A stretch of DNA of 32,239 nt from JALENY01 sp036310185 (GTDB lineage Bacteria; Bacillota; Clostridia; Lachnospirales; Lachnospiraceae). A model generated the notes under the pieces. The model worked only from the letters and a program-made list of their open reading frames with translations, was not told where the DNA came from and did no database searches. Below are positions 8,054 to 16,577 of this stretch, one piece after another. The stretch lies in assembly GCA_036310185.1 (NCBI GenBank), contig JAXJSH010000010.1, positions 1-32,239 of the forward strand. Reading direction: 5' to 3'. Within the stretch, counting starts at the first letter, position 1, and each line of letters begins with the position of its first letter. A program made the translations under genes and the position numbers.

Positions 8054-8072
8054 GTGCAACAGCCCGTTGCAC
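8054..8072 (-). repeat. Short palindrome upstream of rhuM
   Basis: GTGCAAC (8054-8060), loop AGCCC and GTTGCAC (8066-8072) form a perfect 7-bp stem, followed by TTTTT on the plus strand. It is the counterpart of the palindrome at 6984-7002. Confidence 0.6.
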
Positions 8073-8144
8073 TTTTTCTATGTAACCTCTATGCCAAAAA
8101 ATCTTTCAGCATGGAGTTTGGACACCATTTGCACGTCCATTATA

Positions 8145-8625
8145 TCAAGTCAATTTTTCTTTTTCAATAATATCTACAGATTCGCCTAAATTAAATTTCA
8201 CATCCAAATAATTGGGCTGTTCCGGAAGATTTTCCACATCCAGAACCGCCGCACATTTTTCAGTTAGATTTGCAAATAAATCTGTTTCAGTTCCTGATAT
8301 TGTTCGTTCAATGCTTCAAATTTCTTTTTCCATATCTTTTCGCTTCTGTCCGCCTGCTCGAACTTCTGCTTGTATTTGATTTTCTCTGCTTTTTCCGCAA
8401 AGCTGCTGACCGCATAATCCTTTAGGGTACGGCACTCATCCGCTGTCAGCGTGATATTTCCGGTGATAGGATTTTTCTTGTCCATCTACTCGATCTCCTG
8501 TGCAGTCACAGCAACAGACTTAACAGCCTGCATTTTCTTTTGCAGAGCTTCCAGTTGCTTTTTCTGCTTCTCCGTGGCAGCTTTATCGCAGAGATAGGTG
8601 CAGCATTCGTCCGCACCTATTTTCT
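8145..8625 (-). pseudogene. MobV relaxase, decayed C-terminal fragment
   Basis: Three pieces on the minus strand read in succession as the C-terminal coiled part of a plasmid-mobilization relaxase: KAATEKQKKQLEALQKK, then NPITGNITLTADECRTLKDYA, then DLFANLTEKCAAVLDVENLPEQ. The intact relaxase at 30795-32063 has the matching AAAEKKEKELKSLQKQ and NKFTGNVTLTPNECDLLKGYA. A TAG at 8486-8488 interrupts the frame, and a further frameshift near 8270 is needed to reach the final TGA at 8145. The catalytic N-terminus is absent, replaced at about 8625 by the leader of the MobA gene on the other strand. Confidence 0.75.
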
Positions 8626-8662
8626 TTTTCTGAAAAAGAAACAAAAAATGTGCTGCAGCACA
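8594..8662 (+). promoter_or_regulatory. Three consecutive palindromes upstream of the MobA pseudogene
   Basis: ATAGGTGC/GCACCTAT (8594-8620, followed by TTTCTTTTTC), TTTCTTTTT/AAAAAGAAA (8621-8641) and the perfect 14-base palindrome TGTGCTGCAGCACA (8649-8662) stand side by side just before the ribosome site. They may be a terminator/attenuator and part of the original oriT of this relaxase. The exact role is not visible. Confidence 0.45.
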
Positions 8663-8677
8663 GGAAGGAGGAAAATA

Positions 8678-10380
8678 GTGAACTATTTCCATTTAGAAGC
8701 AAAAATCGTGAGCCGTGGTACAGACCGTTCCGTGATAGCAGCTGCCGCTTATGCATCCTGCTCCCGACTCTATAATGATTATGATGGGCTTACCCATGAC
8801 TTCACCAGAAAACATGGTTATCTGTATAGCGAAGTCTTTCTTCCTCAATACGCACCGGAGGAATGGAAAGACAGACAGCTGCTTTTGGAAGCAGCCGAAA
8901 CTGTAGAAAAGACAAAGGACAGCCGACTGGCCAGAGAACTTGTGGTTGTCCTGCCATCGGAGCTGTCCTTGGATGACTGGAAAGGTATGTTGAGGCGATT
9001 CATCCGAGAACAAGGCACTGACCTTGGTATGTGTGCGGATGTGAATATCCATGACCCGTACCCTCCGGGGCATAATCCACACAGCCACATATTTTTCATC
9101 ATGCGCTCTTTAGATGAGCGTGGAAAGTGGCAGGCAAAGACCCAGAAAGAATATCTCTGTAAACGTGGCGAAGAAGAACGTGGCTTTACTGCTGATGAGT
9201 TCAAAGTTGCTAAGACACAGGGCTGGGAGAAACAATATATGTATCAGTTTGGGGAGAAAAAGGAATATTTAACCCCATCTGCAGCTGAGAAAATTGAGGG
9301 ATGCGTTAGAACCTCTAAGACACCTAAAAGCACCCGCTATGGGAGACAAAACCCACTTACAGAACTTTGGAACAGCGAAGAACAGATATTTGCATGGCGT
9401 AAGAGTTGGGAAATGATTATCAACGAAGAACAGGAACGCCACGGCATGCTGACCGTGTAAACTGCCGCAGTCATGCCGCCAGAGGATTAACCGAACAGCC
9501 AACCGTACACGAAGGATACCATGCAAGAAAACTGGAATCTATGAGGATTGTTTCTGACCGCTGTGAACTGAACCGTCAGATCAAGGCAGACAATAAGCTT
9601 CTGCGAGAATTGAAAAAACAGGTACAGAAGCTGATGAAAGCAGTCAAAGAAAGTATTCCGTCCATTGCGGCTGCTTTGGAAAGTCTGCGTGACCACATGA
9701 TTCTGATTCAGTATCAGTTGATTGTGAATACTTCTCAACAGGAAGCGGTGACTTTCCAGAAAAATCTTCTGGCTGATATATTGGTTGAATACAAAAATGT
9801 AAAAGCGGAAATCAAAGCTAAAACCGCTGAGAAAAAAGAACTGATTACAGAACAGAAAAACTGCGGTATCCACTTCTTTCGTGCAAGTAAGCTGGGAGAA
9901 CAGATAGCCACTTTGACAGAGGATATTGAAGAACTGAAGTTCCAGAAAGCGCAGCTGCTGGCTCGACTGAATTGCCAAGACAATGGTGTAGCTGCTAAGA
10001 AGCAGATATTAAAAGAGATGAACACGGCACTGGATACCTTGGTGCAACAGCACACGCAATTGTCCGAGCGGAAAGAAGCCGATAAGGCATAGTTCCTCGA
10101 AATCCGAGATGGTATTGCACCTGAAAATATAGATGCCGTCATGGCAGAACGTGGAGCCATTCGTTCCAAAGACATAGTCGGTCTGGTTCGGAGATTGTAT
10201 GAAAAATATAGGGACAAATACAGCTCTGACACTTTCGATGAAGCCAACCGGCAGATTGATGCCGAATTGAAAGAACAGCCGATTCAGAAGAAAAAGCGTT
10301 CTATCAATGAGCAACTGAAAACACCAAAACAGACAGTTCCAAAACCGAAGAAACAAAAGAAGAAAGAATACGAGCACTAA
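8678..10380 (+). pseudogene. mobA: MobA/MobL (MobQ) relaxase, broken by a frameshift and a stop
   Basis: The gene starts at GTG 8678 behind AGGAAGGAGG and reads NYFHLEAKIVSRGTDRSVIA, typical of MobA/MobL. The HUH metal-binding motif HNPHSHIFFI is near residue 130. After EEQERHGM (about 9447) the frame runs into TAA at 9458, but the next frame continues DRVNCRSHAARGLTEQPTVH, the expected continuation, so one base has been lost. The restored frame continues through a helical tail to a TAG at 10090, after which FLEIRDGIAPENIDAV continues in the same frame to 10380. The nicking domain is complete but the long tail is not, so the full protein is not made. It once nicked DNA for mobilization. Confidence 0.85.
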
Positions 10381-10382
10381 GA

Positions 10383-10430
10383 TAAAAGAAGGAGTATATT
10401 TTGAATTTACGCAATATACTCCTTCTTTTA
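10383..10430. terminator. Bidirectional terminator between mobA and the T7SS locus
   Basis: An 18-base arm (10383-10400, containing AAGAAGGAGTATATT) is perfectly complementary to 10413-10430 around a 12-base loop, with A-rich and T-rich borders on both sides. It separates the plus-strand mobA remnant from the minus-strand kinase gene, two convergent units. Confidence 0.85.
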
Positions 10431-10453
10431 TTAAATAAATTAACTTTCGAATA

Positions 10454-12364
10454 TTATTTTTTCTTTAGCTCAATACGTCTTCGCAACAGAGAATTGATGT
10501 TCATTACAGCAGTATTCATTGCCTTTAGATTTTCTTCAAAATCACCATTTTCAACACAAGGAATAGTATCTAATAAAAACTGAATTTGTCTGGCAATATT
10601 ATTTTCACAGTTTATTACTGCACTTTTTCCGTAGCCAAAATCACTTTCAACAGAAAGTTTTTCCTCCAGTTTCTTCACAGAATACATCAAAGAATCAAGC
10701 TGTTTGCTACTTCTTCGAGTTTTCAACTGTTTGAGCACATCTGCTACATCCTGGATCATCAGATACGGTTCTTTTTTGGTAAGAATAGCATTTGTTGCAT
10801 TTGGTTCGGGTTTAGCTTGGAGCTGTTTACCAACAAAGAAAAGAGAGGAAATCAAGCTTGCCAACCATACCCACCAGAAAATTCTCATGCCAATGATGCT
10901 ATTGACTTTTGGTAACACAGCATTGGGATCACGCAATGCGTTTATGATGTTTTCTGGGTCTGTAAACAGCCAATCTACGAACGAAACAACTTTTCCATAT
11001 ATGTTAGGAATGACAATAAAATATGCTGCAACACCAACTAAAAGGATAATCACAGGAATGAAGAATACAAATTTGTTCATCACCTTTTTATCCAAAGCGG
11101 CAGGTTCATCAGGCTCGTTTATGTCAGGAGGAACAACATTTACAACTCTTCCAGTTGTTCTTGGAGGTGTATTCCCACCAATACTTTCTCGCCCAGTACT
11201 AACTTCGGGTCTTACCACGGGTTCCATTTCTGGAACATCAGTAGAAGGAACTTCGCCAATACTTTCAAACAAGTGCTTATTAAGAGATGTGTTACGTTCG
11301 TCCTCAATATGTTCCTCAGGTGCAGGCTGTGAAGCTGCTTCGCCTATGGTACTACTATATTGTTTGGCGTTTGGTTCTTCGCTATGTTCGGAGGAAGAAA
11401 AAGCTCCAAATGATATTTTTTCATTAAACACTTCAGCAGGTGTGTTGTCGATTGCTAATTCCAAAGCATTGATAAATTCATCGGCTGTTTGAAATCTCTC
11501 TGAGCTATTGGAGATAGCTTTAACAATAACACGTCCGATTGTTTCCCCACCAAGTGAAGGAAGTGCCGGAATCTTTCCACTCATTCTTTCTTCAAAGGCA
11601 GCATCTTCATCTTGAGAAAAATACTGTTCCGGGAAGTGGGGAAGGAAAGGATTTCTACTATAATTCAAAAGTCTGTAAAGGATAATTCCAAGTGAATACA
11701 AATCTACAGATTTTGTGTAGCTCTCTTTTCCGAGATAAACTTCGGGAGCGAGAAAATTAGGTGTCCCCTTCAATGACTCAGCCTTAGAACTATCTTTCAA
11801 AACTTTAGATACGCCGAAGTCCCCAATCTTATATTCGCCCTTCTCGGAGACAAAAATGTTATCATCTTTTATGTCTCGATGGATCACACCATTACTGTGG
11901 CATGATTGAAGTCCATACAATACATCCAGACCAAGCCTGACAACGTCACGCACCAGAAAATCCTGTCTTTGGATATAATCTGCAAGCGGTGTCAGGTACT
12001 CCATCAAAATGAATATATCGTACCTTCTTGGTGTATCAGTAACGACAATATCGTTCTCATAATATCTGACGATATGCTGCACACCTTTTTCGGATAAATC
12101 ATTCAAGATTCTGATCTCCGAAACGATGTTATTCAGCATTTGTGAAAAGTAGCTATCAGCCTTAGATACATCACCACCCATGGAGTTTAATACGGAGTTG
12201 TATTGCTTTTCCGTAGGGATTGTAATGTGTTTCAGCGCACGAACATATTGACCAGCGGCATTTGTTTTAATAACTTTATACACAGTTCCAAATGCACCTG
12301 AACCGAGTTTTTCGCTGACATTGTATCCAAGAATATTTTTGCCTATTAAGTTTGTTTGTGCCAC
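10454..12364 (-). CDS. Transmembrane Ser/Thr protein kinase of the T7SS locus
   Basis: The 636-residue protein has a complete Hanks-type kinase domain (about residues 14-300). It shows the glycine loop GSGAFGTVY, Lys45 in ALKHI, HRDIKDDN (about 161), DFG (about 179) and APEVYLG (about 203). A Pro/Glu-rich linker leads to two hydrophobic segments (about 428-452 and 487-508) separated by a loop of roughly 35 residues, then a helical C-terminal domain of about 110 residues. Both ends should therefore face the cytoplasm. Unlike PknB/PrkC it has no external PASTA domains. It starts with GTG behind AGGAGG and follows the PP2C gene directly. A likely target is a threonine peptide read by the FHA domain of EssC. 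Confidence 0.9.
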   Translation of the reverse strand: MAQTNLIGKNILGYNVSEKLGSGAFGTVYKVIKTNAAGQYVRALKHITIPTEKQYNSVLNSMGGDVSKADSYFSQMLNNIVSEIRILNDLSEKGVQHIVRYYENDIVVTDTPRRYDIFILMEYLTPLADYIQRQDFLVRDVVRLGLDVLYGLQSCHSNGVIHRDIKDDNIFVSEKGEYKIGDFGVSKVLKDSSKAESLKGTPNFLAPEVYLGKESYTKSVDLYSLGIILYRLLNYSRNPFLPHFPEQYFSQDEDAAFEERMSGKIPALPSLGGETIGRVIVKAISNSSERFQTADEFINALELAIDNTPAEVFNEKISFGAFSSSEHSEEPNAKQYSSTIGEAASQPAPEEHIEDERNTSLNKHLFESIGEVPSTDVPEMEPVVRPEVSTGRESIGGNTPPRTTGRVVNVVPPDINEPDEPAALDKKVMNKFVFFIPVIILLVGVAAYFIVIPNIYGKVVSFVDWLFTDPENIINALRDPNAVLPKVNSIIGMRIFWWVWLASLISSLFFVGKQLQAKPEPNATNAILTKKEPYLMIQDVADVLKQLKTRRSSKQLDSLMYSVKKLEEKLSVESDFGYGKSAVINCENNIARQIQFLLDTIPCVENGDFEENLKAMNTAVMNINSLLRRRIELKKK

Positions 12365-12368
12365 AAAA

Positions 12369-13175
12369 TCACCTCCTAAGTGGTATAAGCATTACGGTTG
12401 CATTATCTGCTTTATGTGAGACGATAGCTTCATCAATAAGTTGTTTTCCTGCAATTTCAAGGTCACTTTCAGATGATAAAATCTCGGCAATTCGGGTGTC
12501 CGATAAAAAATCAGAAATACCATCGCTGCAAAGCAAAATCACGCCGTTTTCCAATGTAGGGTAGTATTCATCTGCTTGCAAGACATATCCGTTTTGACGA
12601 TAACCGATATAGCGATTCAAATTTTTCCTTGCAGGAAATCCAAAAAGCTCTTTTCTGGTTAATAGACCGAGATCGAGCATACGCTGTCCCTCAGTATGAT
12701 CTTTGGTAATCCGGACAAGCGAACCATTGTTGTAATGATAGGCACGACTGTCACCAATATTTAAGACAGCACACTTCACCCCACAAAGAACAAATAAGAC
12801 GAGTGTAGCGCCCATGCCCTTCAAATCAGCGTTCTTTTGACTCTGCTCACAAACAGTATTATTGATTTCGGCAATTACTGTCTGAAGGTATGAGACAGCT
12901 GCATCAAGTGAAGTGTAATGTTGAAGTTCTCTCTGAGCCAATAAAAGTTTTTCAACGCAGATCAAACTGGCAACCTCACCTGCATTATGTCCGCCCATGC
13001 CATCACTGATAGCAAATAGACGTACTTGTGATGGTGCTGATTCGCTTGCAAAGCAATAGCGATTATCTGGCATCTGCTTTTGTAAGTCAGATGTCAGATA
13101 AAGGCTGTTAATTAGAAAGTTATCTTCGTGATTTGGTCTCTTTCCGATATGGGAATAGCATATAGGTTTGTCCAT
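12369..13175 (-). CDS. PP2C family Ser/Thr phosphatase
   Basis: The 268-residue protein carries the PP2C metal-binding motifs: RPNHEDNFL near the N-terminus (the first Asp), SDGMGGHNAGEVAS, GATLVLFVL, NIGDSRAYHY, CSDGISDFL and the final DNATVMLIP. These are the Asp residues that bind the two Mn/Mg ions. The ATG at 13175 has GAGAGG eight bases upstream; a TTG two codons earlier would be too close to it. The phosphatase gene ends four bases before the kinase start, so the two are made together. It probably removes phosphate from the kinase and its targets. No membrane segment is present. Confidence 0.92.
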   Translation of the reverse strand: MDKPICYSHIGKRPNHEDNFLINSLYLTSDLQKQMPDNRYCFASESAPSQVRLFAISDGMGGHNAGEVASLICVEKLLLAQRELQHYTSLDAAVSYLQTVIAEINNTVCEQSQKNADLKGMGATLVLFVLCGVKCAVLNIGDSRAYHYNNGSLVRITKDHTEGQRMLDLGLLTRKELFGFPARKNLNRYIGYRQNGYVLQADEYYPTLENGVILLCSDGISDFLSDTRIAEILSSESDLEIAGKQLIDEAIVSHKADNATVMLIPLRR

Positions 13176-13201
13176 AAGCAAAACCTCTCATTCCCGGAAG
13201 G

Positions 13202-13480
13202 TTACTTATTAGTGTCTGCGTTATCATCCAGATGATTCAGCTTATTTAAGAAAGCTAACCCTTCTCCGTCCTGAAGCCCTACAAAATACAAACGTTCAAT
13301 CTGTTCTGCGTCAAACAGAAATAATTTATCAGGATCAAGGATTCCTTCAGGATATAAGCAGGCACTATAATCCCATACCTTGTCGGAATTTGCTTGTTTT
13401 TGTTTTACTCCGACAATCATAATTCGCTTTTGGCTCTCTTTTAATAATACAACGGAGCCGATTGGAAGAAATTTTTTCAT
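13202..13480 (-). CDS. DUF4176 protein, second copy
   Basis: The 92-residue product starts MKKFLPIGSVVLLKES and continues MIVGVKQKQANS, DYSACLYPEGIL and LFLFDAEQIERLYFVG, the pattern of DUF4176. This family is found beside WXG/LXG effectors in Firmicute T7SS loci. The ATG at 13480 follows AGGAG; the ATG at 13498 lies before that site and overlaps the upstream stop. The protein is about 40% alike by eye to the first copy at 14982-15251. It probably acts as a partner, targeting factor or accessory protein of the effector upstream; that role is inferred from position. Confidence 0.8.
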   Translation of the reverse strand: MKKFLPIGSVVLLKESQKRIMIVGVKQKQANSDKVWDYSACLYPEGILDPDKLFLFDAEQIERLYFVGLQDGEGLAFLNKLNHLDDNADTNK

Positions 13481-13494
13481 TTCAATCTCCTTTC

Positions 13495-13746
13495 TCATTT
13501 CGACAACTCAGACAATGTGAAATTAGAACCACATTCGTTGCAAGTAAAACGATAGAAATAGTGTTTGACTTGACGCCCCTGAATGTAGAGAGGAACCGAG
13601 TTAGTATTAAAGACGGAACCATCAATAGTCTCGCAACATTTTTCTTTTTGCATTCCTCCACCACATTTAGGACAGGATTTCTTTTTTAACAAGAAGTATG
13701 CCAGTTCCTTGGCGGTGAACTCATATCTAAATGATTTCATACTCAT
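13495..13746 (-). CDS. Small zinc-ribbon protein
   Basis: This 83-residue protein contains CPKCGGGM near residue 25 and CNECGSNF near residue 69, a split four-cysteine zinc ribbon, plus a CCE pair between them. The family is not recognised. GAGGTG lies eight bases upstream of the ATG at 13746. It is inserted between the second effector and its DUF4176 partner, in the same transcription unit, and may be specific to that effector as a chaperone or immunity protein. No catalytic motif is visible. Confidence 0.65.
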   Translation of the reverse strand: MSMKSFRYEFTAKELAYFLLKKKSCPKCGGGMQKEKCCETIDGSVFNTNSVPLYIQGRQVKHYFYRFTCNECGSNFTLSELSK

Positions 13747-13765
13747 AAGTCATTCACCTCTATAA

Positions 13766-14941
13766 TCAATCCCAAAATATAACGAAATCAACAAAATTGT
13801 CCCATCCTTCATCATTGAAGCCGATTTCGATACCGGCAGATCCACCAATTAGAGCAGCGGCACCGCCTTCTAATACAAATTTATTATCTTCAATACCAAC
13901 TTTTCCTTCAACGCCCACGGCACCTGCATAACCGCCAACTTTTCCAGTTATCTCCAGACCGAGGATGTTAATGGTTCCTTTTGCTTCACCTTCAACGGCA
14001 GCAACCATTGCTTCACCTTTAGCATTTGCATTGATTCCATCTTCACCAACAGAGAATTTACCTTTAGCTTCAGCTTTTGCTGTACCAACGGCACCTTCTG
14101 CTTTTCCTTCAATACCGAGCATATCACTACCCAGACCGGCTTCGGCATCACCTGCTAATGCTGAGACACTTGCACTCGCTCCCGCTTCAACAGTTATAAA
14201 ATCAGTTCTACTTTTTTCGACCCATTTGCCGTCCTGATATTCTTTTTTGGTAGTTGTTTTCATAATACCGGCATCAGCTTTTGCAGCAGCTTCACCTTTA
14301 CCAAGGTAAGCATTAACACCTGCATACCCCCACTCATTTTGTGCTTCTGCACTTGCCTTTCCAACCCAAGCAGTAACCCCTGGGTTTCCGTCATACAGTT
14401 CATAGCCCAGCCAATCAGCTGAGGCACTGGCAGATGAAGAACGAGAATAATCGAAAAACGAAGGCGTGTTTCCGGAATAAATGCCACTGGTAATGTACAG
14501 TAAACTTGTTATTGATGATATTAACGGCAAAATACTTGGAAGGATATAGGGTTTTGCGATAATTAAATCTTTGACAATATCTGTCCAATCAAAATCAAGC
14601 TTTCCATCGGGTCCCACAAGAATAAACCTATTAGGATCTAATGATACGGGAGAGATATAGTCAGCTAAATTGAGTTTGTTGTATTCGTCAAGTTTAATGT
14701 ATTCATTATGTGCATCTTCAATGAAACGTTGGAATGTTTCTAATGCCTTAGAATACTGATCAAGTTTTCGGGAAAGTTGTGTTGCTGTGCTGTTTATATT
14801 AGACTCAAAGCGAATATCCCAGTCGAGTTGTCGAACCGTATGTTGGAAATCATTTTGAATCGAATTTATCTTTGTTGCTACCGTGTTACAACGACTGCCA
14901 ATCTGGCTGAGAGTAGAAAACTCAACATAAATTCTTGGCAT
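13766..14941 (-). CDS. Candidate T7SS effector with Gly/Ala-rich C-terminal domain
   Basis: The 391-residue protein has an N-terminal WXG100-like helical hairpin (residues 1-95). RQLDWDIRFESN stands at the turn and EYIKLDEY follows, which offers a YxxxD export-type signal. A hydrophobic stretch lies near 130-155. The rest is dominated by Ala, Gly, Val and Lys in alternating pattern (EAGASASVSALAG, AEGAVGTAKAEAKGK, EGGAAALIGGSAG), as in repetitive beta-structures, and it ends with DNFVDFVIFWD. The ATG at 14941 has AGGAGG upstream. The N-terminus is nearly the same as that of the effector at 15273-16496, while the C-terminus is unrelated. No toxin motif is recognised. Confidence 0.7.
   Translation of the reverse strand: MPRIYVEFSTLSQIGSRCNTVATKINSIQNDFQHTVRQLDWDIRFESNINSTATQLSRKLDQYSKALETFQRFIEDAHNEYIKLDEYNKLNLADYISPVSLDPNRFILVGPDGKLDFDWTDIVKDLIIAKPYILPSILPLISSITSLLYITSGIYSGNTPSFFDYSRSSSASASADWLGYELYDGNPGVTAWVGKASAEAQNEWGYAGVNAYLGKGEAAAKADAGIMKTTTKKEYQDGKWVEKSRTDFITVEAGASASVSALAGDAEAGLGSDMLGIEGKAEGAVGTAKAEAKGKFSVGEDGINANAKGEAMVAAVEGEAKGTINILGLEITGKVGGYAGAVGVEGKVGIEDNKFVLEGGAAALIGGSAGIEIGFNDEGWDNFVDFVIFWD
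14681..14845 (-). repeat. Near-identical coding repeat, copy in effector 2
   Basis: About 160 bases coding the WXG100-like N-terminus are almost the same as 16236-16400 in effector 1, with only scattered base changes, while the sequences beyond diverge fully. This indicates recent duplication or gene conversion of the trafficking domain. Confidence 0.8.
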
Positions 14942-14981
14942 TTTACTCCTCCTTTCTCGCCAGAATAGTAGCATTGATTAG

Positions 14982-15251
14982 TTAATTATCGTTGCTATAT
15001 AAAATGTTCATCGCTTTGATAAACACATCACGTTCAGGGTTTGTATATCCAGAAAAAATTATGTCGTTAATATCACTGTGATTAAATAAAAAATTATTAT
15101 CAGAGCCCACATAACCTTCTGGATATGGAACAGCTAAATAATCATACATTTTGTTTTCAACAGGGTTAACCTGTAAAACTCCTATGATTACTAATTTTTT
15201 TGAGGCATCTTTTAATAAGACAACACTTCCGATAGGTAATAAATCTTTCAT
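14982..15251 (-). CDS. DUF4176 protein, first copy
   Basis: The 89-residue protein begins MKDLLPIGSVVLLKDAS and has VIIGVLQVNPVEN, DYLAVPYPEGYV and FLFNHSDINDIIFSG, matching the second DUF4176 copy in order and spacing. The ATG at 15251 follows GGAG. It lies 21 bases after the first effector and 40 bases before the second, so it is co-transcribed with both. Pairing of one DUF4176 gene per effector suggests a role in binding or guiding the effector. DUF4176 is a recognised T7SS-neighbourhood family without an assigned biochemical activity here. Confidence 0.8.
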   Translation of the reverse strand: MKDLLPIGSVVLLKDASKKLVIIGVLQVNPVENKMYDYLAVPYPEGYVGSDNNFLFNHSDINDIIFSGYTNPERDVFIKAMNILYSNDN

Positions 15252-15272
15252 CTTTTCTCCAATCTGATCAAC

Positions 15273-16496
15273 TTATGTAGTCAAGTTGAGCCACCAATTT
15301 CCTATTGCTTCACCACATCTATTTGCTAATATTTTATAGCCTTCGGCAGCTTTTTCGTAGTAACTCATGTCGGAATTTCCATCTCCACCAGTTGCGCTGT
15401 CGATTACACCATAAATAAGATCATCAAGACCACCGGTTAATTTATGACTTAAGCTGTAAATGCCAGCCATAGAAATATCAATTCCAGTAGCTCCGGTATC
15501 TCCTAAATCCCATTGTCCATCAGAATAATATTTTTCGTGACTGCGAAAGCCTTGTGAGATGGACTGGATTCCCGCTTCGCCAATCGCTGAATATATTCCT
15601 AATGCATTCCAAGGCCCGGCTTTCATCTCGGCTAAACTTTTTACGTTGCCTATATTCTTCAATTCATAACCTGATGAGATTATTGACAAAATATCTTTTC
15701 CGCAATCTGTATAATCAGCAACGATACTTTGCCATTGTTTAGTGTCTAATCCGTTAGATGCAGATAGGATAGAAGCGGTTAATCCCAAAAAACCGGACGA
15801 TAAACCCAATACTTTAACATTTTTTTGGGCTGTATCTCCAAAAAATCCTGTCTTTATACCATCGTACATATCTTGGAAATAATCATATAACCCTGACCAT
15901 AAACCAATACTGGAGTTAGCAAGATTACACCAGTCACTTGCGCCGGTTAACCCTTTTTTGTCTCCGTTAAAGAATGAAGCCAAATCCTGAAAGTATGAAA
16001 TTGCGTCCTTTAGAACCCCTGCTTCATCGTTATCGCCATACTTATCGGCACCATTAAGTAATGTTTTCAATATAGATAAGGAGTCTTTTTCGTTGTCTAT
16101 ATCAGAAAAATATTCTTTAATTTTGTCTGTTATAGTAAGCGTTCTATCCGCAAATGGATTTCCGCCTGGACCAAGAATAGCAATATTTATTGGTTTCACT
16201 CCGATAAATATTGAATCGAAGGATGAAGTTCTTTTATATTCATCGAGTTTAATGTATTCATTATGTGCATCTTCAATGAAACGTTGGAATGCTTCTAATG
16301 CCTTAGAATACTGATTGAGTTTTCGGGAAAGTTGTGTTGCTGTGCTGTTTATATTAGATTCAAAGCGAATATCCCAGTCGAGTTGCCGAACAGTACGTTG
16401 AAAATCCTCTTGAATAGAATCTACTTTCGATGCCACCGATTTATAACGACTTCCAAGCTGATCGAGCTGAGAAAACTCAACATAAATTCTTGGCAT
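15273..16496 (-). CDS. Candidate T7SS effector with WXG100-like N-terminus
   Basis: The 407-residue protein starts MPRIYVEFSQLDQLGSRYKS. Its first 90 residues form the same helical hairpin as in the effector at 13766-14941, with RQLDWDIRFESN at the turn and EYIKLDEY after it. The remaining 300 residues are unrelated to the other effector and to any toxin I recognise. They contain moderately hydrophobic helices (SSGFLGLTASILSA; ATGIDISMAGIYSLSHKL) and end with GEAIGNWWLNLTT. GGAGGATGTGACGT precedes the ATG at 16496. A DUF4176 gene follows. Export through EssC is inferred from the N-terminal domain and context. Confidence 0.7.
   Translation of the reverse strand: MPRIYVEFSQLDQLGSRYKSVASKVDSIQEDFQRTVRQLDWDIRFESNINSTATQLSRKLNQYSKALEAFQRFIEDAHNEYIKLDEYKRTSSFDSIFIGVKPINIAILGPGGNPFADRTLTITDKIKEYFSDIDNEKDSLSILKTLLNGADKYGDNDEAGVLKDAISYFQDLASFFNGDKKGLTGASDWCNLANSSIGLWSGLYDYFQDMYDGIKTGFFGDTAQKNVKVLGLSSGFLGLTASILSASNGLDTKQWQSIVADYTDCGKDILSIISSGYELKNIGNVKSLAEMKAGPWNALGIYSAIGEAGIQSISQGFRSHEKYYSDGQWDLGDTGATGIDISMAGIYSLSHKLTGGLDDLIYGVIDSATGGDGNSDMSYYEKAAEGYKILANRCGEAIGNWWLNLTT
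16236..16400 (-). repeat. Near-identical coding repeat, copy in effector 1
   Basis: This is the counterpart of 14681-14845, covering the second half of the WXG100-like domain. The shared DNA stops sharply after the LDEY codons. Confidence 0.8.
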
Positions 16497-16515
16497 ACGT
16501 CACATCCTCCTTTCC

Positions 16516-16560
16516 ATCGGTTATCCTGGCAGAATATATATTCTGCCAGGGATTACCGAT
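16516..16560 (-). promoter_or_regulatory. Intercistronic hairpin between WXG100 genes and effectors
   Basis: CCTGGCAGAATAT (16525-16537) and ATATTCTGCCAGG (16538-16550) form a perfect 26-base palindrome, extended by ATCGGT/ACCGAT at the outer ends (16516-16521 and 16555-16560). No T-run follows on the minus strand. It lies between the last WXG100 gene and the first effector, and may stabilise the upstream mRNA or reduce readthrough, so that small secreted proteins are made in excess of the effectors. Confidence 0.65.
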
Positions 16561-16577
16561 TATTTTCTCCTTGAAAA

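Noticed and set aside
9487..10377. Several long minus-strand frames opposite the MobA tail
   Set aside because: They are rich in Phe, Leu and Cys from antisense reading of Lys/Glu-rich codons; the plus-strand MobA continuation explains the sequence.
10704..11492. 262-residue plus-strand open frame opposite the kinase gene
   Set aside because: It is the antisense of the kinase linker and membrane region, has no ribosome site, and its composition is that of a shadow frame.
10454..12364. Kinase gene considered as a standard EssB
   Set aside because: EssB is a pseudokinase with one membrane helix and an outer domain. This protein has complete Lys, HRD and DFG motifs and two membrane helices, so it is called a real kinase.
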